Shown: positions 16,435-25,180 of the stretch, one piece after another
Position numbering within the stretch: position 1 is the first letter of the stretch
Layout: every line of letters starts with the position of its first letter
Source: an uncultured Clostridia bacterium
GTDB lineage: Bacteria > Bacillota > Clostridia > Christensenellales > QALW01
DNA length: 64,000 bases
Direction of reading: 5' to 3'
NCBI GenBank assembly: GCA_934434555.1
Contig: CAKRZX010000006.1
Span: 48,053-112,052, forward strand
The notes under the pieces: generated by a model
What the model was told of the DNA's origin: nothing
Seen by the model: only the letters and a program-made list of their open reading frames with translations
Database searches by the model: none
Made by a program: the position numbers and the translations under genes

Positions 16435-16978
16435 ATTTCTGTTTTAAGCCCGCATATGCGTCGGAAAGGGCACGGCTTACAAAATCATCGTCCCAGTCAA
16501 GATATCCGGTGGCAATCATTGTAGCCATTCCGTGTACGTAAACCCACATTTCGGTGTAAAATTCCGCCGCATCTCTTTTGCTTATGCCCACCTGTTTGGT
16601 GATTATATCCACAAATTCGTCGGAATCTGCTTGCAAAGGACCGGATTCATTTGTGCGGTCGCGCATAAAAAGCACTTTGAACAGTTCCTTTTCGTTGCGG
16701 GCAAAGCGCACATAAGCCATACCGCAGCACTTGAACGGGGGATATTTACCCGCTTCGATTTCGGCGCGAATGTAATCACGGTGAATCTTGTCCGCCGCGG
16801 AAACAACTGCTGCCTGAACCTGCGCCATAGAATCAAAATAACTGAAAACGGGGCGCGAGGAAGAACCCAATTTATCGCCCAATGCACGCGCAGTAACCGC
16901 AGAAAATCCCTTTTCACGGGTAATTTCAACAGCGGCATTTATTATTTCGTCCTTGGTAAACAGAAATTTGCGCGGCAT
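16418..16978 (-). CDS. TetR/AcrR-family transcriptional regulator
   Basis: 186 residues from MPRKFLFTKDEIINAAVEIT. The N-terminal helix-turn-helix is clear (REKGFSAVTARALGDKLG, then SSRPVFSYFDSM), followed by an all-helical ligand domain (FARNEKELFKVLFMRDR, then MWVYVHGMATMIATGYLDWD) of the kind found in WHG-type TetR proteins. The second Met is chosen because AAAGGGAG is about eight bases before it and only two bases from the first. A perfect consensus promoter lies just upstream. The partner gene it once preceded, a GNAT acetyltransferase, has decayed, so the present target may be only itself or a distant gene. Confidence 0.85.
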   Translation of the reverse strand: MPRKFLFTKDEIINAAVEITREKGFSAVTARALGDKLGSSSRPVFSYFDSMAQVQAAVVSAADKIHRDYIRAEIEAGKYPPFKCCGMAYVRFARNEKELFKVLFMRDRTNESGPLQADSDEFVDIITKQVGISKRDAAEFYTEMWVYVHGMATMIATGYLDWDDDFVSRALSDAYAGLKQKYEKHC

Positions 16979-17008
16979 AAACATATCTCCCTTTTGTTCA
17001 GTGTGGAT

Positions 17009-17037
17009 ATTATAAATTCAACTTTTACTTTTGTCAA
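17009..17037 (-). promoter_or_regulatory. Consensus promoter of the TetR gene
   Basis: On the minus strand TTGACA (17032-17037), 17-base spacer, TATAAT (17009-17014): both hexamers match the sigma-A consensus perfectly. Autorepression by the TetR protein would be expected, but no clear palindrome is seen over the promoter. Confidence 0.85.
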
Positions 17038-17039
17038 AT

Positions 17040-17062
17040 AAAAAAGGGCGTATCGCTACGCC
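17040..17062 (-). terminator. Terminator of the uronate operon
   Basis: On the minus strand GGGCGTA (17056-17062) pairs with TACGCCC (17045-17051) through a four-base loop, followed by five T (17040-17044). It sits 12 bases after the stop of the last operon gene. Confidence 0.82.
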
Positions 17063-17073
17063 CGGAGGGTGTA

Positions 17074-17919
17074 TTAAACTCCGCTGTAAGCCGCAAAGCC
17101 GCCGTCAACGGGAACGACTACACCCGTAACAAAGCCGGAAGCCCTTTCCGAGCAGAGCCACAGAAGCGTACCGGTAAGGTCGTCAGTTTCGCCGAAGCGG
17201 TTCATGGGGGTTCCGCGAAGAATCTTTTCGGTTCTTGCGGTGGGTTTGCCGTCCTTAAACAACAGGTCGCGGTTCTGATTCGTTACAAAGAAGCCGGGAG
17301 CAATGGCGTTTACCCTTATTCCGCAGGGTGCGAAATGAACAGCAAGCCACTGGGTCAGGTTTGAAACAGCCGCTTTTGCCGCAGAATATGCGGGAATTTT
17401 GGTAAGGGGACGGAAAGCGTTCATTGATGAAACATTAAGAATCGTTCCGCCTTTTTTTACCATATCCTTTGCAAAAGCCTGTGTGGTAAGCACTGCCGCA
17501 ACAACGTTAAGGTCGAAAACAAAACGTATGCCGTCAGGGTCAAGTTCAAAGAATGTTTTAAGGTCCTTACTGTCAAGCATATCAGGCGTCATCGTTTCGT
17601 TATCGGTAGTACCGCGGGGATTGTTTCCGCCTGCGCCGTTGATAAGAATATCGCATTCACCGAAAGTTCTAACTACCGTTTCGTGTGCGGCGGCAAGGGA
17701 ATCGGATTTAAGGCAGTTTGCCTCAACCGCAATGGCTTTTCCGCCGTCGGCGGTAATTTCGTCAACAACTTTCTGTGCTGCGGTTGTATTGATGTCCAAA
17801 AGCGCAACTTTTGCCTTGCACTCTGCAAGCGCCTTTGCAAAGCCCGAGCAAAGCACACCGCCTGCACCGGTTATAACCGCAACTTTATTTTCAAGGTCTA
17901 TACTAAAAGGTAAGTTCAT
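17074..17919 (-). CDS. SDR-family D-mannonate oxidoreductase (fructuronate reductase)
   Basis: 281 residues from MNLPFSIDLENK; this start has AAAGGAGA just upstream, while the longer frame to 17949 has none. It is a short-chain dehydrogenase: cofactor loop VAVITGAGGVLCSGFAKALA, NAG-equivalent INGAGGNNPRG, catalytic Ser in NVSSMNAF, and YSAAKAA with the Tyr-Lys pair. The insert between the second and third motifs and the C-terminal ending VPVDGGFAAYSGV are those of the SDR-type mannonate oxidoreductases that replace the unrelated UxuB in many Firmicutes. The reaction is NAD(P)H-dependent interconversion of D-fructuronate and D-mannonate. Its ATG overlaps the stop of uxuA (ATGA), so it is translationally coupled to the next step of the pathway. 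Confidence 0.87.
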   Translation of the reverse strand: MNLPFSIDLENKVAVITGAGGVLCSGFAKALAECKAKVALLDINTTAAQKVVDEITADGGKAIAVEANCLKSDSLAAAHETVVRTFGECDILINGAGGNNPRGTTDNETMTPDMLDSKDLKTFFELDPDGIRFVFDLNVVAAVLTTQAFAKDMVKKGGTILNVSSMNAFRPLTKIPAYSAAKAAVSNLTQWLAVHFAPCGIRVNAIAPGFFVTNQNRDLLFKDGKPTARTEKILRGTPMNRFGETDDLTGTLLWLCSERASGFVTGVVVPVDGGFAAYSGV

Positions 17920-18965
17920 TTTTTGTCTCCTTTCACAATGGCTTCCCAAAGTCCGTTAAGGTAGGAAGCGCCTAACGCCCTGTCAAACAGACCGTAGCCG
18001 GGTCTGCCGTCCTCACCCCAGATGTTTCTGCCGTGGTCGGGGCGGGTGTAGCCGTCGAAGCCGTTATCGTAGAGGGCTTTCATAATGCCGTACATATCAA
18101 GCGAGCCGCAGGCAGTGGGGTGGGGACTTTCGTTAAATTTGCCCTCTCCCGTAAACCTGATGTTGCGGGCGTGCAGAAAATGCACTCTGCCCATTTTTGC
18201 GTATTTTGCGGCAAGATGAACCATATCGTTTTTGGGGTCGCAGCCAAGGGAACCGGTGCAAAGCGTTATGCCGTTGTATTTTGAATCAACAGCCGCAAAC
18301 ATTCTGTCGATGTTTTTCTCGCACGTGATAATGCGGGGCAGACCGAACATACTCCACGGCGGGTCGTCCGGGTGAATAGCCATTTTAACGTCGCACTCCC
18401 CGCAAACGGGAATAATCTTCTTTAAGAAGTAGATTAAGTTTTGCATTAACTGCTCTTCGTCTATGTTCTTATAGGCGTCAAGTAAGCCATTAAGCTGCTC
18501 TTTTGTGTAACTTTCGTCCCAGCCGGGCAATGAAAGTTCGCCTTTTGCCGGGTCCATTGCGTTTACCGTCTTTTGGTCGTAAGCAAGACAGGTTGAACCG
18601 TCGGGATTCTTCATTTTAAGGTCGGAACGGAGCCAGTCGAACACGGGCATAAAGTTGTAGCAGATAACCTTAACGCCCGCCGCACCTAAATTGCGAATGT
18701 TTTGGCAGTAGTTTTCGATAAGTTTGTCACGGCTCGGCGCGCCCATTTTGATGTCCTCGTGAACGGGAACGCTTTCGATAACCTCCATTTTAAGGCTGTG
18801 GGCGTTCACTTTTTCTTTAAGGGCAAGAATGCGCTCCAAGGGCCAGACCTCGCCGACGGGAACATCGTAAATTGCGGTTACAACGCCGCTCATCTGCGGA
18901 ATCTGACTGATGTATTCAAGCGTGACGGGGTCGTTTTCGCCGTACCAGCGGAAAGTCATATCCAT
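17916..18965 (-). CDS. uxuA: Mannonate dehydratase
   Basis: 349 residues. It converts D-mannonate to 2-keto-3-deoxygluconate. Diagnostic segments include TFRWYGENDPVTL at the start, VICYNFMPVFDW, AIHPDDPPWSMFGLPRI, LCTGSLGCDPKNDM, RVHFLHARNIRF and RPDHGRNIWGED. The last two carry metal and substrate ligands in the family. The length is normal. It lies 18 bases after uxaC and overlaps the oxidoreductase gene by four bases. 2-keto-3-deoxygluconate kinase and aldolase genes are not in the window, so the lower half of the pathway is encoded elsewhere. Confidence 0.95.
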   Translation of the reverse strand: MDMTFRWYGENDPVTLEYISQIPQMSGVVTAIYDVPVGEVWPLERILALKEKVNAHSLKMEVIESVPVHEDIKMGAPSRDKLIENYCQNIRNLGAAGVKVICYNFMPVFDWLRSDLKMKNPDGSTCLAYDQKTVNAMDPAKGELSLPGWDESYTKEQLNGLLDAYKNIDEEQLMQNLIYFLKKIIPVCGECDVKMAIHPDDPPWSMFGLPRIITCEKNIDRMFAAVDSKYNGITLCTGSLGCDPKNDMVHLAAKYAKMGRVHFLHARNIRFTGEGKFNESPHPTACGSLDMYGIMKALYDNGFDGYTRPDHGRNIWGEDGRPGYGLFDRALGASYLNGLWEAIVKGDKK

Positions 18966-18983
18966 AAATCAATTTCTCCTTTA

Positions 18984-20369
18984 TTAAAATCCGAAATAAT
19001 CTTTTGCGTTTTTATAGGAAATACCCTCAATGATTTTTCCGCAATCGGGGTCAAACTCCCCGTTTTCAACGTAAGAGCCTATCTCGGAGCAAAGTATGCG
19101 GCGGAAGAAGTCAAAACGCACGTACGACGTGAAACTGCGTGAGTCGGTAAGCATACCTATGAATCTGCCCAAAAGCCCCGCATTGGCAAGGGAATGCAAC
19201 TGTGCGCGGATACCGTCAACGTGGTCGTTAAACCACCACGCCGAACCGAGTTGCATTTTGCCGGGAACGGCTTCTGAAAAAGCACCCGTCATAGCGGCAA
19301 TCATATCGTTTACGGTGGCGTTAAGGCAGTAGAATACCATTTTGGGAAGCCCGGCTTCCTTATTGATTTCATCAAGCATTCTCGCAAAATCGACGGCTTT
19401 AATCGGGTCGCCTACAACGTCAATACCGCTGTCGGCACCCACAAGCGAAAACAGTTTGCTGTTTACGTTGCGCAGGGGCGCCATATGCATCTGCATAACC
19501 ATATCGCGCTTGAAGTAACGCGTTGCAAAGAAGCGTGTCATAAAGTCGGTATACTTATCCAAATCCTTTTGCGGAATTTTGTTTCCGTCAAGCACGCGGG
19601 CAAATACTTCTTTTGCGTCCTCATATTCGCCTTTTTCGGGCGGAATATAACCTAATGCGTGGTCGGCAACCTTGCATCCGAGCGAGCAGAAGTAGTCAAG
19701 CCGCTTTTCAAGCACGGTAAGAAGCGCGGCAAAATCGTTGATTTCCGTATTCTCGCTTGCACCTAATTTTTTGATGTAGGGGAGAATATCGTCACGGTTC
19801 AGCCCGTAGCAGATAATGTCGGGACGGAACGTGGGCAAAACCTTTGCGTATGTTTTACCAAGCATAAGTTTGTGGTATTCAAGGTCGTCGGCGGGGTCAT
19901 CGGTGGTGCAGATAACGCGTACGTCACAGCGCTTAATCAGTTCCTGTGAGGAAAAACCGCCCTGCGCCATACGCTCGTTCGCTTCATTCCAGATTCTCTC
20001 CGCATTTTTTGCATTAAGCGGAATGTTTATGCCGAACAACTGTTTTAATTCCATATGCGACCAGTAATAAAGCGGGTTGCCTGCGGCGTATTTCATAGTA
20101 GATGCAAAGGCAATGAATTTGTCCTTGTAGTCAGCGTCGCCCGTAATTAACTTTTCGTCTATTCCGTTCTGGCGCATTGCACGCCACTTATAATGGTCGC
20201 CTGCAAGCCAGAGTTCACCGATGTTGCCAAAGCACTTGTTTTCATAAATTTCTTTGGGAGAGAGGTGGCAGTGATAGTCGATAATCGGCTGATTTTTTGC
20301 GTAACTGTTATACAGATTTTCGGCTGTCTCGCTTTTGAGCAGCACCGAGTCGTCAAAAAAATCTTTCAT
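18984..20369 (-). CDS. uxaC: Glucuronate (uronate) isomerase
   Basis: 461 residues, the standard length. It isomerises D-glucuronate to D-fructuronate, and D-galacturonate to tagaturonate, as the first step of hexuronate breakdown. PIIDYHCHLSPKEIYENKCF near the N terminus holds the HxH metal site of the amidohydrolase fold. VICTTDDPADDLEYH, MQMHMAPLRNVN and GMLTDSRSFTSYVRFDFFRR are further family signatures. The start overlaps the stop of the upstream oxidoreductase gene by four bases. Together with uxuA and the SDR gene it completes conversion of glucuronate to 2-keto-3-deoxygluconate. Confidence 0.95.
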   Translation of the reverse strand: MKDFFDDSVLLKSETAENLYNSYAKNQPIIDYHCHLSPKEIYENKCFGNIGELWLAGDHYKWRAMRQNGIDEKLITGDADYKDKFIAFASTMKYAAGNPLYYWSHMELKQLFGINIPLNAKNAERIWNEANERMAQGGFSSQELIKRCDVRVICTTDDPADDLEYHKLMLGKTYAKVLPTFRPDIICYGLNRDDILPYIKKLGASENTEINDFAALLTVLEKRLDYFCSLGCKVADHALGYIPPEKGEYEDAKEVFARVLDGNKIPQKDLDKYTDFMTRFFATRYFKRDMVMQMHMAPLRNVNSKLFSLVGADSGIDVVGDPIKAVDFARMLDEINKEAGLPKMVFYCLNATVNDMIAAMTGAFSEAVPGKMQLGSAWWFNDHVDGIRAQLHSLANAGLLGRFIGMLTDSRSFTSYVRFDFFRRILCSEIGSYVENGEFDPDCGKIIEGISYKNAKDYFGF

Positions 20370-21364
20370 AATTCTATATCCTTTCCGTCGGAAGCGTACA
20401 TTGCCAAAAGCAGTTTGACAGCGGGAATCGCGTCAGCAACGGTTACAGGCATAGGTTCGCCTGTTTCAAGGGCGGAATAAAAAGCGTTAAAAAGCATTTT
20501 ATGCCCGGCGCCCCAGTAAGGCTTGCCGTCTATAATCTCAGCGCTGTCGTGAAGTTCCTGCTTTACGCCGTCAATGTACAAATCGTCGTTTTTAAGTTCA
20601 AGCAGCATATTTTCGCATTTAACCGTAAGGGAAACGGGAGCGTCTTCAAAGTTTGCGGTAGTTGCGTGGAACATTCCGTGTCCGCCGTCCTTAAAATAAA
20701 GATAAGCATCACAGGTATCCTCAACGTCAATTACGCCCTGCAAGTGGAAATTTGCCGTTTTTGCGCAGAGTTTTTCCGGCTCGCCGCAAATCCACTGCAA
20801 CAGGTCAAGGGTGTGAATTGCCTGATTTATCATCACGCCGCCGCCCTCGGTAGCCTTGAATCCGCGCCAGTGCGAATCCCGGTAATAACTTTCGCCTCTG
20901 GACCACAAAACGGAGCCAGACGCAAAAATAACTTTGCCCGCTTTGCCGCTTGAAACGAGTTCTTTTGCGGTTTTGTTGCGTTTAAGAAATCTGTTTTGAA
21001 AAGAAACGCACACTCTGCCGCTGCTTTCTTTTTCCGCATCGATTATTGCCTGAGCCTGTGCCAAAGATATTGACACAGGCTTTTCAAGCATTACATTTAT
21101 GTTGCGTTTAAGCGCTTCGACAGCCATTTCACTGTGGAGATAGTGGGGCGTGCAAACGTGAAGCACGTCCGGTTTAACCTCGTCAAGCATTTTTTTGTAA
21201 TCATCGAAAACAAGCGCGTCGGGCGCATAAGTTTCTTTGATTTTGTTCGCTCTTTCGGGAAGAATATCGCACACGGCAACAGTATTTACGTTTTTCATTT
21301 TTGTAAGATTGCCCGCGTGGGTATTCGCTATCGCTCCGCAGCCTACAATAGCAGATCTGAACAT
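20366..21364 (-). CDS. Gfo/Idh/MocA-family NAD(P)-dependent oxidoreductase (1)
   Basis: 332 residues. An N-terminal Rossmann fold starts with AIVGCGAIANTHAGNLTKM, and the EKPVSISLAQAQAI segment carries the invariant Lys of the family. The second domain begins near ASGSVLWSRGESYY and contains GGGVMINQAIHTLDLLQWI, the usual histidine-containing catalytic helix. Substrates of this family are sugars, inositols or their acids. It sits in the uronate operon, overlapping uxaC by four bases, so a glucuronide- or uronate-derived substrate is likely, but none can be named. It is a diverged paralogue of the next gene upstream. Confidence 0.85.
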   Translation of the reverse strand: MFRSAIVGCGAIANTHAGNLTKMKNVNTVAVCDILPERANKIKETYAPDALVFDDYKKMLDEVKPDVLHVCTPHYLHSEMAVEALKRNINVMLEKPVSISLAQAQAIIDAEKESSGRVCVSFQNRFLKRNKTAKELVSSGKAGKVIFASGSVLWSRGESYYRDSHWRGFKATEGGGVMINQAIHTLDLLQWICGEPEKLCAKTANFHLQGVIDVEDTCDAYLYFKDGGHGMFHATTANFEDAPVSLTVKCENMLLELKNDDLYIDGVKQELHDSAEIIDGKPYWGAGHKMLFNAFYSALETGEPMPVTVADAIPAVKLLLAMYASDGKDIEL

Positions 21365-21378
21365 AAAATCAACTCCGA

Positions 21379-22584
21379 TCAGTTATTGTATGTTGAAGAA
21401 AGGTCTGCGGCAGTGCCTGTTACGCTTTCATCTTTGGTAACTTTTGAATCACGGATATGTTCCTGCAAAAGTTCGTAGAATTTCTTGCCGTCGATGGGAA
21501 GTTCAACGGTGGAGTTCGTCCATGCGGAAAGCAGCATTGCGTTTGCAAGCGTTACGCCTTTGATGCCGTCCGATGCGGGAGCATAGAGGGGCTCAAGCCC
21601 GAGAACGGCGTTTGCAAAGTTGTTGAGAATACCAACGTGCTGCGGATTGTCGCCGCCAAGTTTATATTCAATATAATCAACCTTGGGTGTGCCGAAGCCC
21701 TGTGAGCTTGTTTCAAGGAAGGTTTTGCAGGAAATTTCGTTCTTGTGGAATTTAAGCGTGCCGCCTGCGTCATAAATAAGCTTGCCCATTTCACCCGTGA
21801 TTTCAAGACGGTTTGTGCCGGGAGCCTCACCGGTTGAGGTGATAAATACGCCCGTTGCGCCGTTGGGATACTCAAAGAACGCGGTAACTTCATCTTCAAC
21901 TTCAATATCGTGATATTTGCCGAAATATGCATGGGCAGTAACTTTTGAGGGCATCATATCGGGAATCCACTGGAACAGGTCGATGTTATGGGGAGCCTGA
22001 TTGTACAGAACGCCGCCGCCCTCGCCTTTCCATGTTGCACGCCATCCGCCGGAGTTATAGTAACTCTGCGTGCGGAACCAGTCGGTGATAATCCAGTTAA
22101 GACGGGTTATTTTGCCCAGTTCGCCGTCGGCAATCATCTTTTTCATCTGCTTAAAGTAGGGGTTGGTTCTTTGGTTGAACATTATGCCCAGTTTAAGGTC
22201 AGGGTGTTTCTTTGCTTCTTCAAGCATTTCCTCAACTTGAAGAGTGTAAACGCCGGCGGGCTTTTCAACTATAACGTTCATTCCCGCTTTCATTGCCTTA
22301 ATGGCGTATTCGGGGTGGAAATAGTGGGGAATTGCAACGATTACAACGTCGCAGGTTTTCGCGGCGATAAGCTCGTCGCCCGATGCATAATAATGCATTC
22401 CGTTTCGGTATTCTTCATTGGAGTTTTCCGAAACCATTTTCTTTATCTTTTCTACTTTCTCGGGAACAATATCGGCTACCGCGGTAAGAGTACCGTTTTT
22501 GATGCGGTCAAGTGTATTAAAATTGTAAAAATGGCTTGTACCCATATTACCCAAACCGATAATACCGAATCTTACTTTCTCCAT
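21379..22584 (-). CDS. Gfo/Idh/MocA-family NAD(P)-dependent oxidoreductase (2)
   Basis: 401 residues. FGIIGLGNMGTSHFYNFNTL is the cofactor-binding start and EKPAGVYTLQVEEML carries the family Lys. GGGVLYNQAPHNIDLFQWIP holds the catalytic-helix His. It has a longer C-terminal part than the neighbouring paralogue and ends in a Thr/Ser-rich tail (GTAADLSSTYNN). NQAPHN and the preceding WITDWFRTQSYYNSGGWRATW are typical of a group annotated as sugar dehydrogenases in gut Clostridia. It lies 14 bases before the next oxidoreductase gene and overlaps the upstream isomerase gene by 13 bases. Function within the uronate operon is unproven. Confidence 0.85.
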   Translation of the reverse strand: MEKVRFGIIGLGNMGTSHFYNFNTLDRIKNGTLTAVADIVPEKVEKIKKMVSENSNEEYRNGMHYYASGDELIAAKTCDVVIVAIPHYFHPEYAIKAMKAGMNVIVEKPAGVYTLQVEEMLEEAKKHPDLKLGIMFNQRTNPYFKQMKKMIADGELGKITRLNWIITDWFRTQSYYNSGGWRATWKGEGGGVLYNQAPHNIDLFQWIPDMMPSKVTAHAYFGKYHDIEVEDEVTAFFEYPNGATGVFITSTGEAPGTNRLEITGEMGKLIYDAGGTLKFHKNEISCKTFLETSSQGFGTPKVDYIEYKLGGDNPQHVGILNNFANAVLGLEPLYAPASDGIKGVTLANAMLLSAWTNSTVELPIDGKKFYELLQEHIRDSKVTKDESVTGTAADLSSTYNN

Positions 22585-23459
22585 TTTCTGTCGTCTCCTT
22601 CAATAAAACCTAAATTTTTTAATATATCTTTAAGCGCGGAAACTGCCGCGTCAAAAGATTCGTTTGAGTTTGCATAACTGAACTTATGCTTTAAGGTACG
22701 GTTGTCCAGATTTGAATAACCGATAAACTTGAACAGGTGGGGTTCAACCGTAAGGAACGTATCCTTGTCGCCGCGGGCTGAATCTACAATTTCAAGTACT
22801 TCCTTAATTTTGCCGTCGCCGTAGCCTGCGGGAACGATTGAATGCTCGTGCAGAGTGCCGTCCTTTATATGGCAGTATTCAACGTGTTTTGCCATATGCT
22901 CAATTGCCCAAAGAATATCTTCGTCTTCCATTATATAGTTGCAGGGGTCAAAGATATTTTTAAGGCGGGGAAGTTGCTCGGCAAGATAAACACACTCTTT
23001 TGCCAGTCTGCCGAAAATGCGCGCTTCGTTCTCGTGGCAGAGAGAAATATTTTCTTTTTCTGCATAGTCAAGCATAGCGTTAAGGCGGGAAAGAACCTCG
23101 TCCTTGTAATCCATAGCGTCCCTGCCGTCGGGAATGAAGAAACTGAACATTCTCATTTTATCCGCGCCAAGAATCTTGCAGGTCTTGCACGCTTTTTTGA
23201 ACTTTTCAAAGTGGGGAGCAAAATCATCGGTGATATTGTATTTTCCGATAGGCGAACCGAGTGACGAAACATTTATTCCGTTTTCGTGCAGTTCTTCTGC
23301 GAAACCCTCGATTTCCTCATCGGTATAATCGATTACGCATTTACCGTCGATATTGCGAAGTTCGATAAAGCCGATATTGTTTCTCTTCAAGGCCGCAATC
23401 TGACCTTTAAGGTCTGCCTGTGCTTCGTCGGCAAATGCCGAAAGAATAAACCGTGCCAT
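22572..23459 (-). CDS. Sugar phosphate isomerase/epimerase (xylose isomerase-like TIM barrel) (1)
   Basis: 295 residues. A xylose isomerase-like TIM barrel: SAFADEAQADLKGQIAALKR at strand 1, IGFIELRNIDGK, metal-ligand segments LCHENEARIFG and IFDPCNYIME, and HIKDGTLHEHSIVPAGYGDG near the C terminus. The family includes sugar isomerases, 3-keto-sugar enzymes and inosose dehydratases, so 'isomerase' is a fold label. It pairs with the downstream Gfo/Idh genes. This pairing is common for pathways that oxidise a sugar at C3 and then act on the keto product. It overlaps the genes on both sides (1 and 13 bases), marking tight coupling. Confidence 0.82.
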   Translation of the reverse strand: MARFILSAFADEAQADLKGQIAALKRNNIGFIELRNIDGKCVIDYTDEEIEGFAEELHENGINVSSLGSPIGKYNITDDFAPHFEKFKKACKTCKILGADKMRMFSFFIPDGRDAMDYKDEVLSRLNAMLDYAEKENISLCHENEARIFGRLAKECVYLAEQLPRLKNIFDPCNYIMEDEDILWAIEHMAKHVEYCHIKDGTLHEHSIVPAGYGDGKIKEVLEIVDSARGDKDTFLTVEPHLFKFIGYSNLDNRTLKHKFSYANSNESFDAAVSALKDILKNLGFIEGDDRKWRK

Positions 23460-24232
23460 TATTTAACCAATCCTTTCGATTTAAGATAATCTATGCTCTT
23501 TTTCATTTCAAGGTACGAATCGGGTGTATCAACCGCATTGTCCTGTTCAACGTAAGCAATGTCCGTACCCGCTTTTTCAAGACTGTGCAATATTTCTTCA
23601 ATTGGAAGAGCGCCTGAACCGATTGGGGTTATGCAGTTTCCGTAAGAAGCATCCGCATCTGTTTTCTTTCTGAAATCTTTAAGATGGACATAGTGAAGCC
23701 TGTCGGCAAATTTTGCAATGACTGCATCAATATCCGCGCCTGCTACGCACGCCCATCCTGTATCAAGAATGAAGTTCCAGTCGGTATTATCATAAAGCCA
23801 TTCCATAGGGATAATTCCCTCGGCGTTAGGCAAAAATTCCAAATCGTGATTATGATATGCAAAGTGAAGTCCTGCGTCTTTTATTCTTTTTGCCGGTTCG
23901 GCAAAGTCGCCGTAGAGGCGCTTGATATTGACTTTTGCCCCATCCGTATATCCGCCGGGATAGCCAAGACCGATTGTATCGGCACCGAGAATCCTGTGGA
24001 TTTCAATGAGTTCGTCGGTGTGATTTATTATCATATCGGCGCTTGAATGTGTAAGACCGATGTGAATACCCACCTCGTCGGCAGCGTCTTTTGTCGCCCG
24101 GGCGTCAAAACCAAAGCCGCTTAACTGTACCGACTGATACCCGAATTCTTTCATTTTCTTAAAAGTTTCTTTGATTTCCCCGGCGGAAGAACATTTATTC
24201 CTTACCGAGTAAAGTTGTGCACCTACACGCAT
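23459..24232 (-). CDS. Sugar phosphate isomerase/epimerase (xylose isomerase-like TIM barrel) (2)
   Basis: 257 residues, the first gene of the seven-gene minus-strand operon. VGAQLYSVRNKCSS at the N terminus, then GYQSVQLSGFGFDARATKDA, FAYHNHDLEFLPN and FILDTGWACVAGADIDAVI, are typical of the TIM-barrel AP endonuclease-2 group. HYVHLKDF and VEQDNA carry probable metal ligands. It differs from the next gene in sequence and metal-site spacing, so the two are old paralogues with separate jobs. The start codon is preceded by CGGAGGT on the minus strand. A promoter with a palindromic site lies 45-85 bases upstream, facing a divergent AraC gene. Confidence 0.82.
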   Translation of the reverse strand: MRVGAQLYSVRNKCSSAGEIKETFKKMKEFGYQSVQLSGFGFDARATKDAADEVGIHIGLTHSSADMIINHTDELIEIHRILGADTIGLGYPGGYTDGAKVNIKRLYGDFAEPAKRIKDAGLHFAYHNHDLEFLPNAEGIIPMEWLYDNTDWNFILDTGWACVAGADIDAVIAKFADRLHYVHLKDFRKKTDADASYGNCITPIGSGALPIEEILHSLEKAGTDIAYVEQDNAVDTPDSYLEMKKSIDYLKSKGLVK

Positions 24233-24278
24233 TGATTTTTACCTCCGAAAAAACATATTGATATTTTTTTCAAATGGT

Positions 24279-24318
24279 ATTATACTATATTTGAAAGAAA
24301 ATTAACATTGCAAATGTT
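24279..24318 (-). promoter_or_regulatory. Uronate-operon promoter with overlapping palindromic operator
   Basis: The minus-strand -10 element TATAAT is at 24279-24284; the -35 region (24302-24307) is poor. Over that -35 region lies a perfect palindrome, AACATT-GCA-AATGTT (24304-24318). A weak -35 with an adjacent dyad site is what an activated or repressed sugar operon would show. The divergent AraC gene begins 50 bases away and is the obvious candidate, though AraC proteins more often use direct repeats. Confidence 0.55.
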
Positions 24319-24367
24319 GCTGTTTTTTCGGCAACAAAATAAAAATAAACAATATGGGGGAGATTAT

Positions 24368-25180
24368 ATGGCGGATTGGTGTGAAAAAATCAGGTTTAAG
24401 GGCTTTTATTATCACCATACTTACAACGAAAGACCCTCACAGGCAGAGTTCCAGCGCCACTGCCACAATATGTATGAAATTATCTATATAAAAAAGGGGA
24501 CAGGCACATTCAATGTTGAGGGCTCCAAATACGATATATATCCGGGCTGCCTGCTTGTTTTCAGACCGAGGGAATTCCACTGCATAAATATTTCGGAAAA
24601 GACGGGCTATGAACGTATTGTTGCGCATTTTGATGAAAGCATTGTGTTTGAAGCACCGGATCTTCTTCTTGATATTTTTAACAACAGAGAATTGGGCATC
24701 AAAAATATTTATCCCGACATAAGGCAGAATATTTCGGCGCATTTTGAGAAAATTTCGCAGTACGCAAAAATGAATGAACCGGAACGCTCCATAATGGCCA
24801 AACTGATTTTGAACGAATTGCTTGTTGTTTTGCATAATGAGTTTTCTTCAAATATAAATTCCGATTCGGGCGAAAAACTTATTAACCGGATTGTAAACTA
24901 CATAAATACAAACATATCTTCGCCCCTGCGCCTGGAAGAGCTTGCCGTACAGTTTTTTATAAGTAAATATCATTTGGGGCATATGTTTAAGCAGTATACG
25001 GGAATGTCGGTTATGGAATATATTATCCGCAAGCGGGTTGTAATGGCACAGCAGATGATTGCCGACGGTTCACAGGCGTCCGCCGCCGCGCAGATGAGCG
25101 GATTTAACGACTATTCGGCTTTTTACCGCGCTTATGTAAAATACATAGGCACAAGCCCCTCAAAAGAAATTCAGCATTAA
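24368..25180 (+). CDS. AraC-family transcriptional regulator (cupin sensor)
   Basis: 270 residues from MADWCEKIRFKGFYYH, chosen because GGGGAG lies seven bases upstream; the longer frame begins inside the promoter region. The N-terminal domain is a cupin with HRHCHNMYEI-like spacing (QRHCHNMYEIIYIKKGTG, then PGCLLVFRPREFHCI), a sugar-sensing fold. The C-terminal 95 residues are an AraC double helix-turn-helix (LAVQFFISKYHLGHMFKQYT and AQMSGFNDYSAFYRAYVKYI). It is divergent from the uronate operon with 135 bases between start codons and probably controls it in response to a uronate or its derivative. Confidence 0.87.
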   Translation: MADWCEKIRFKGFYYHHTYNERPSQAEFQRHCHNMYEIIYIKKGTGTFNVEGSKYDIYPGCLLVFRPREFHCINISEKTGYERIVAHFDESIVFEAPDLLLDIFNNRELGIKNIYPDIRQNISAHFEKISQYAKMNEPERSIMAKLILNELLVVLHNEFSSNINSDSGEKLINRIVNYINTNISSPLRLEELAVQFFISKYHLGHMFKQYTGMSVMEYIIRKRVVMAQQMIADGSQASAAAQMSGFNDYSAFYRAYVKYIGTSPSKEIQH

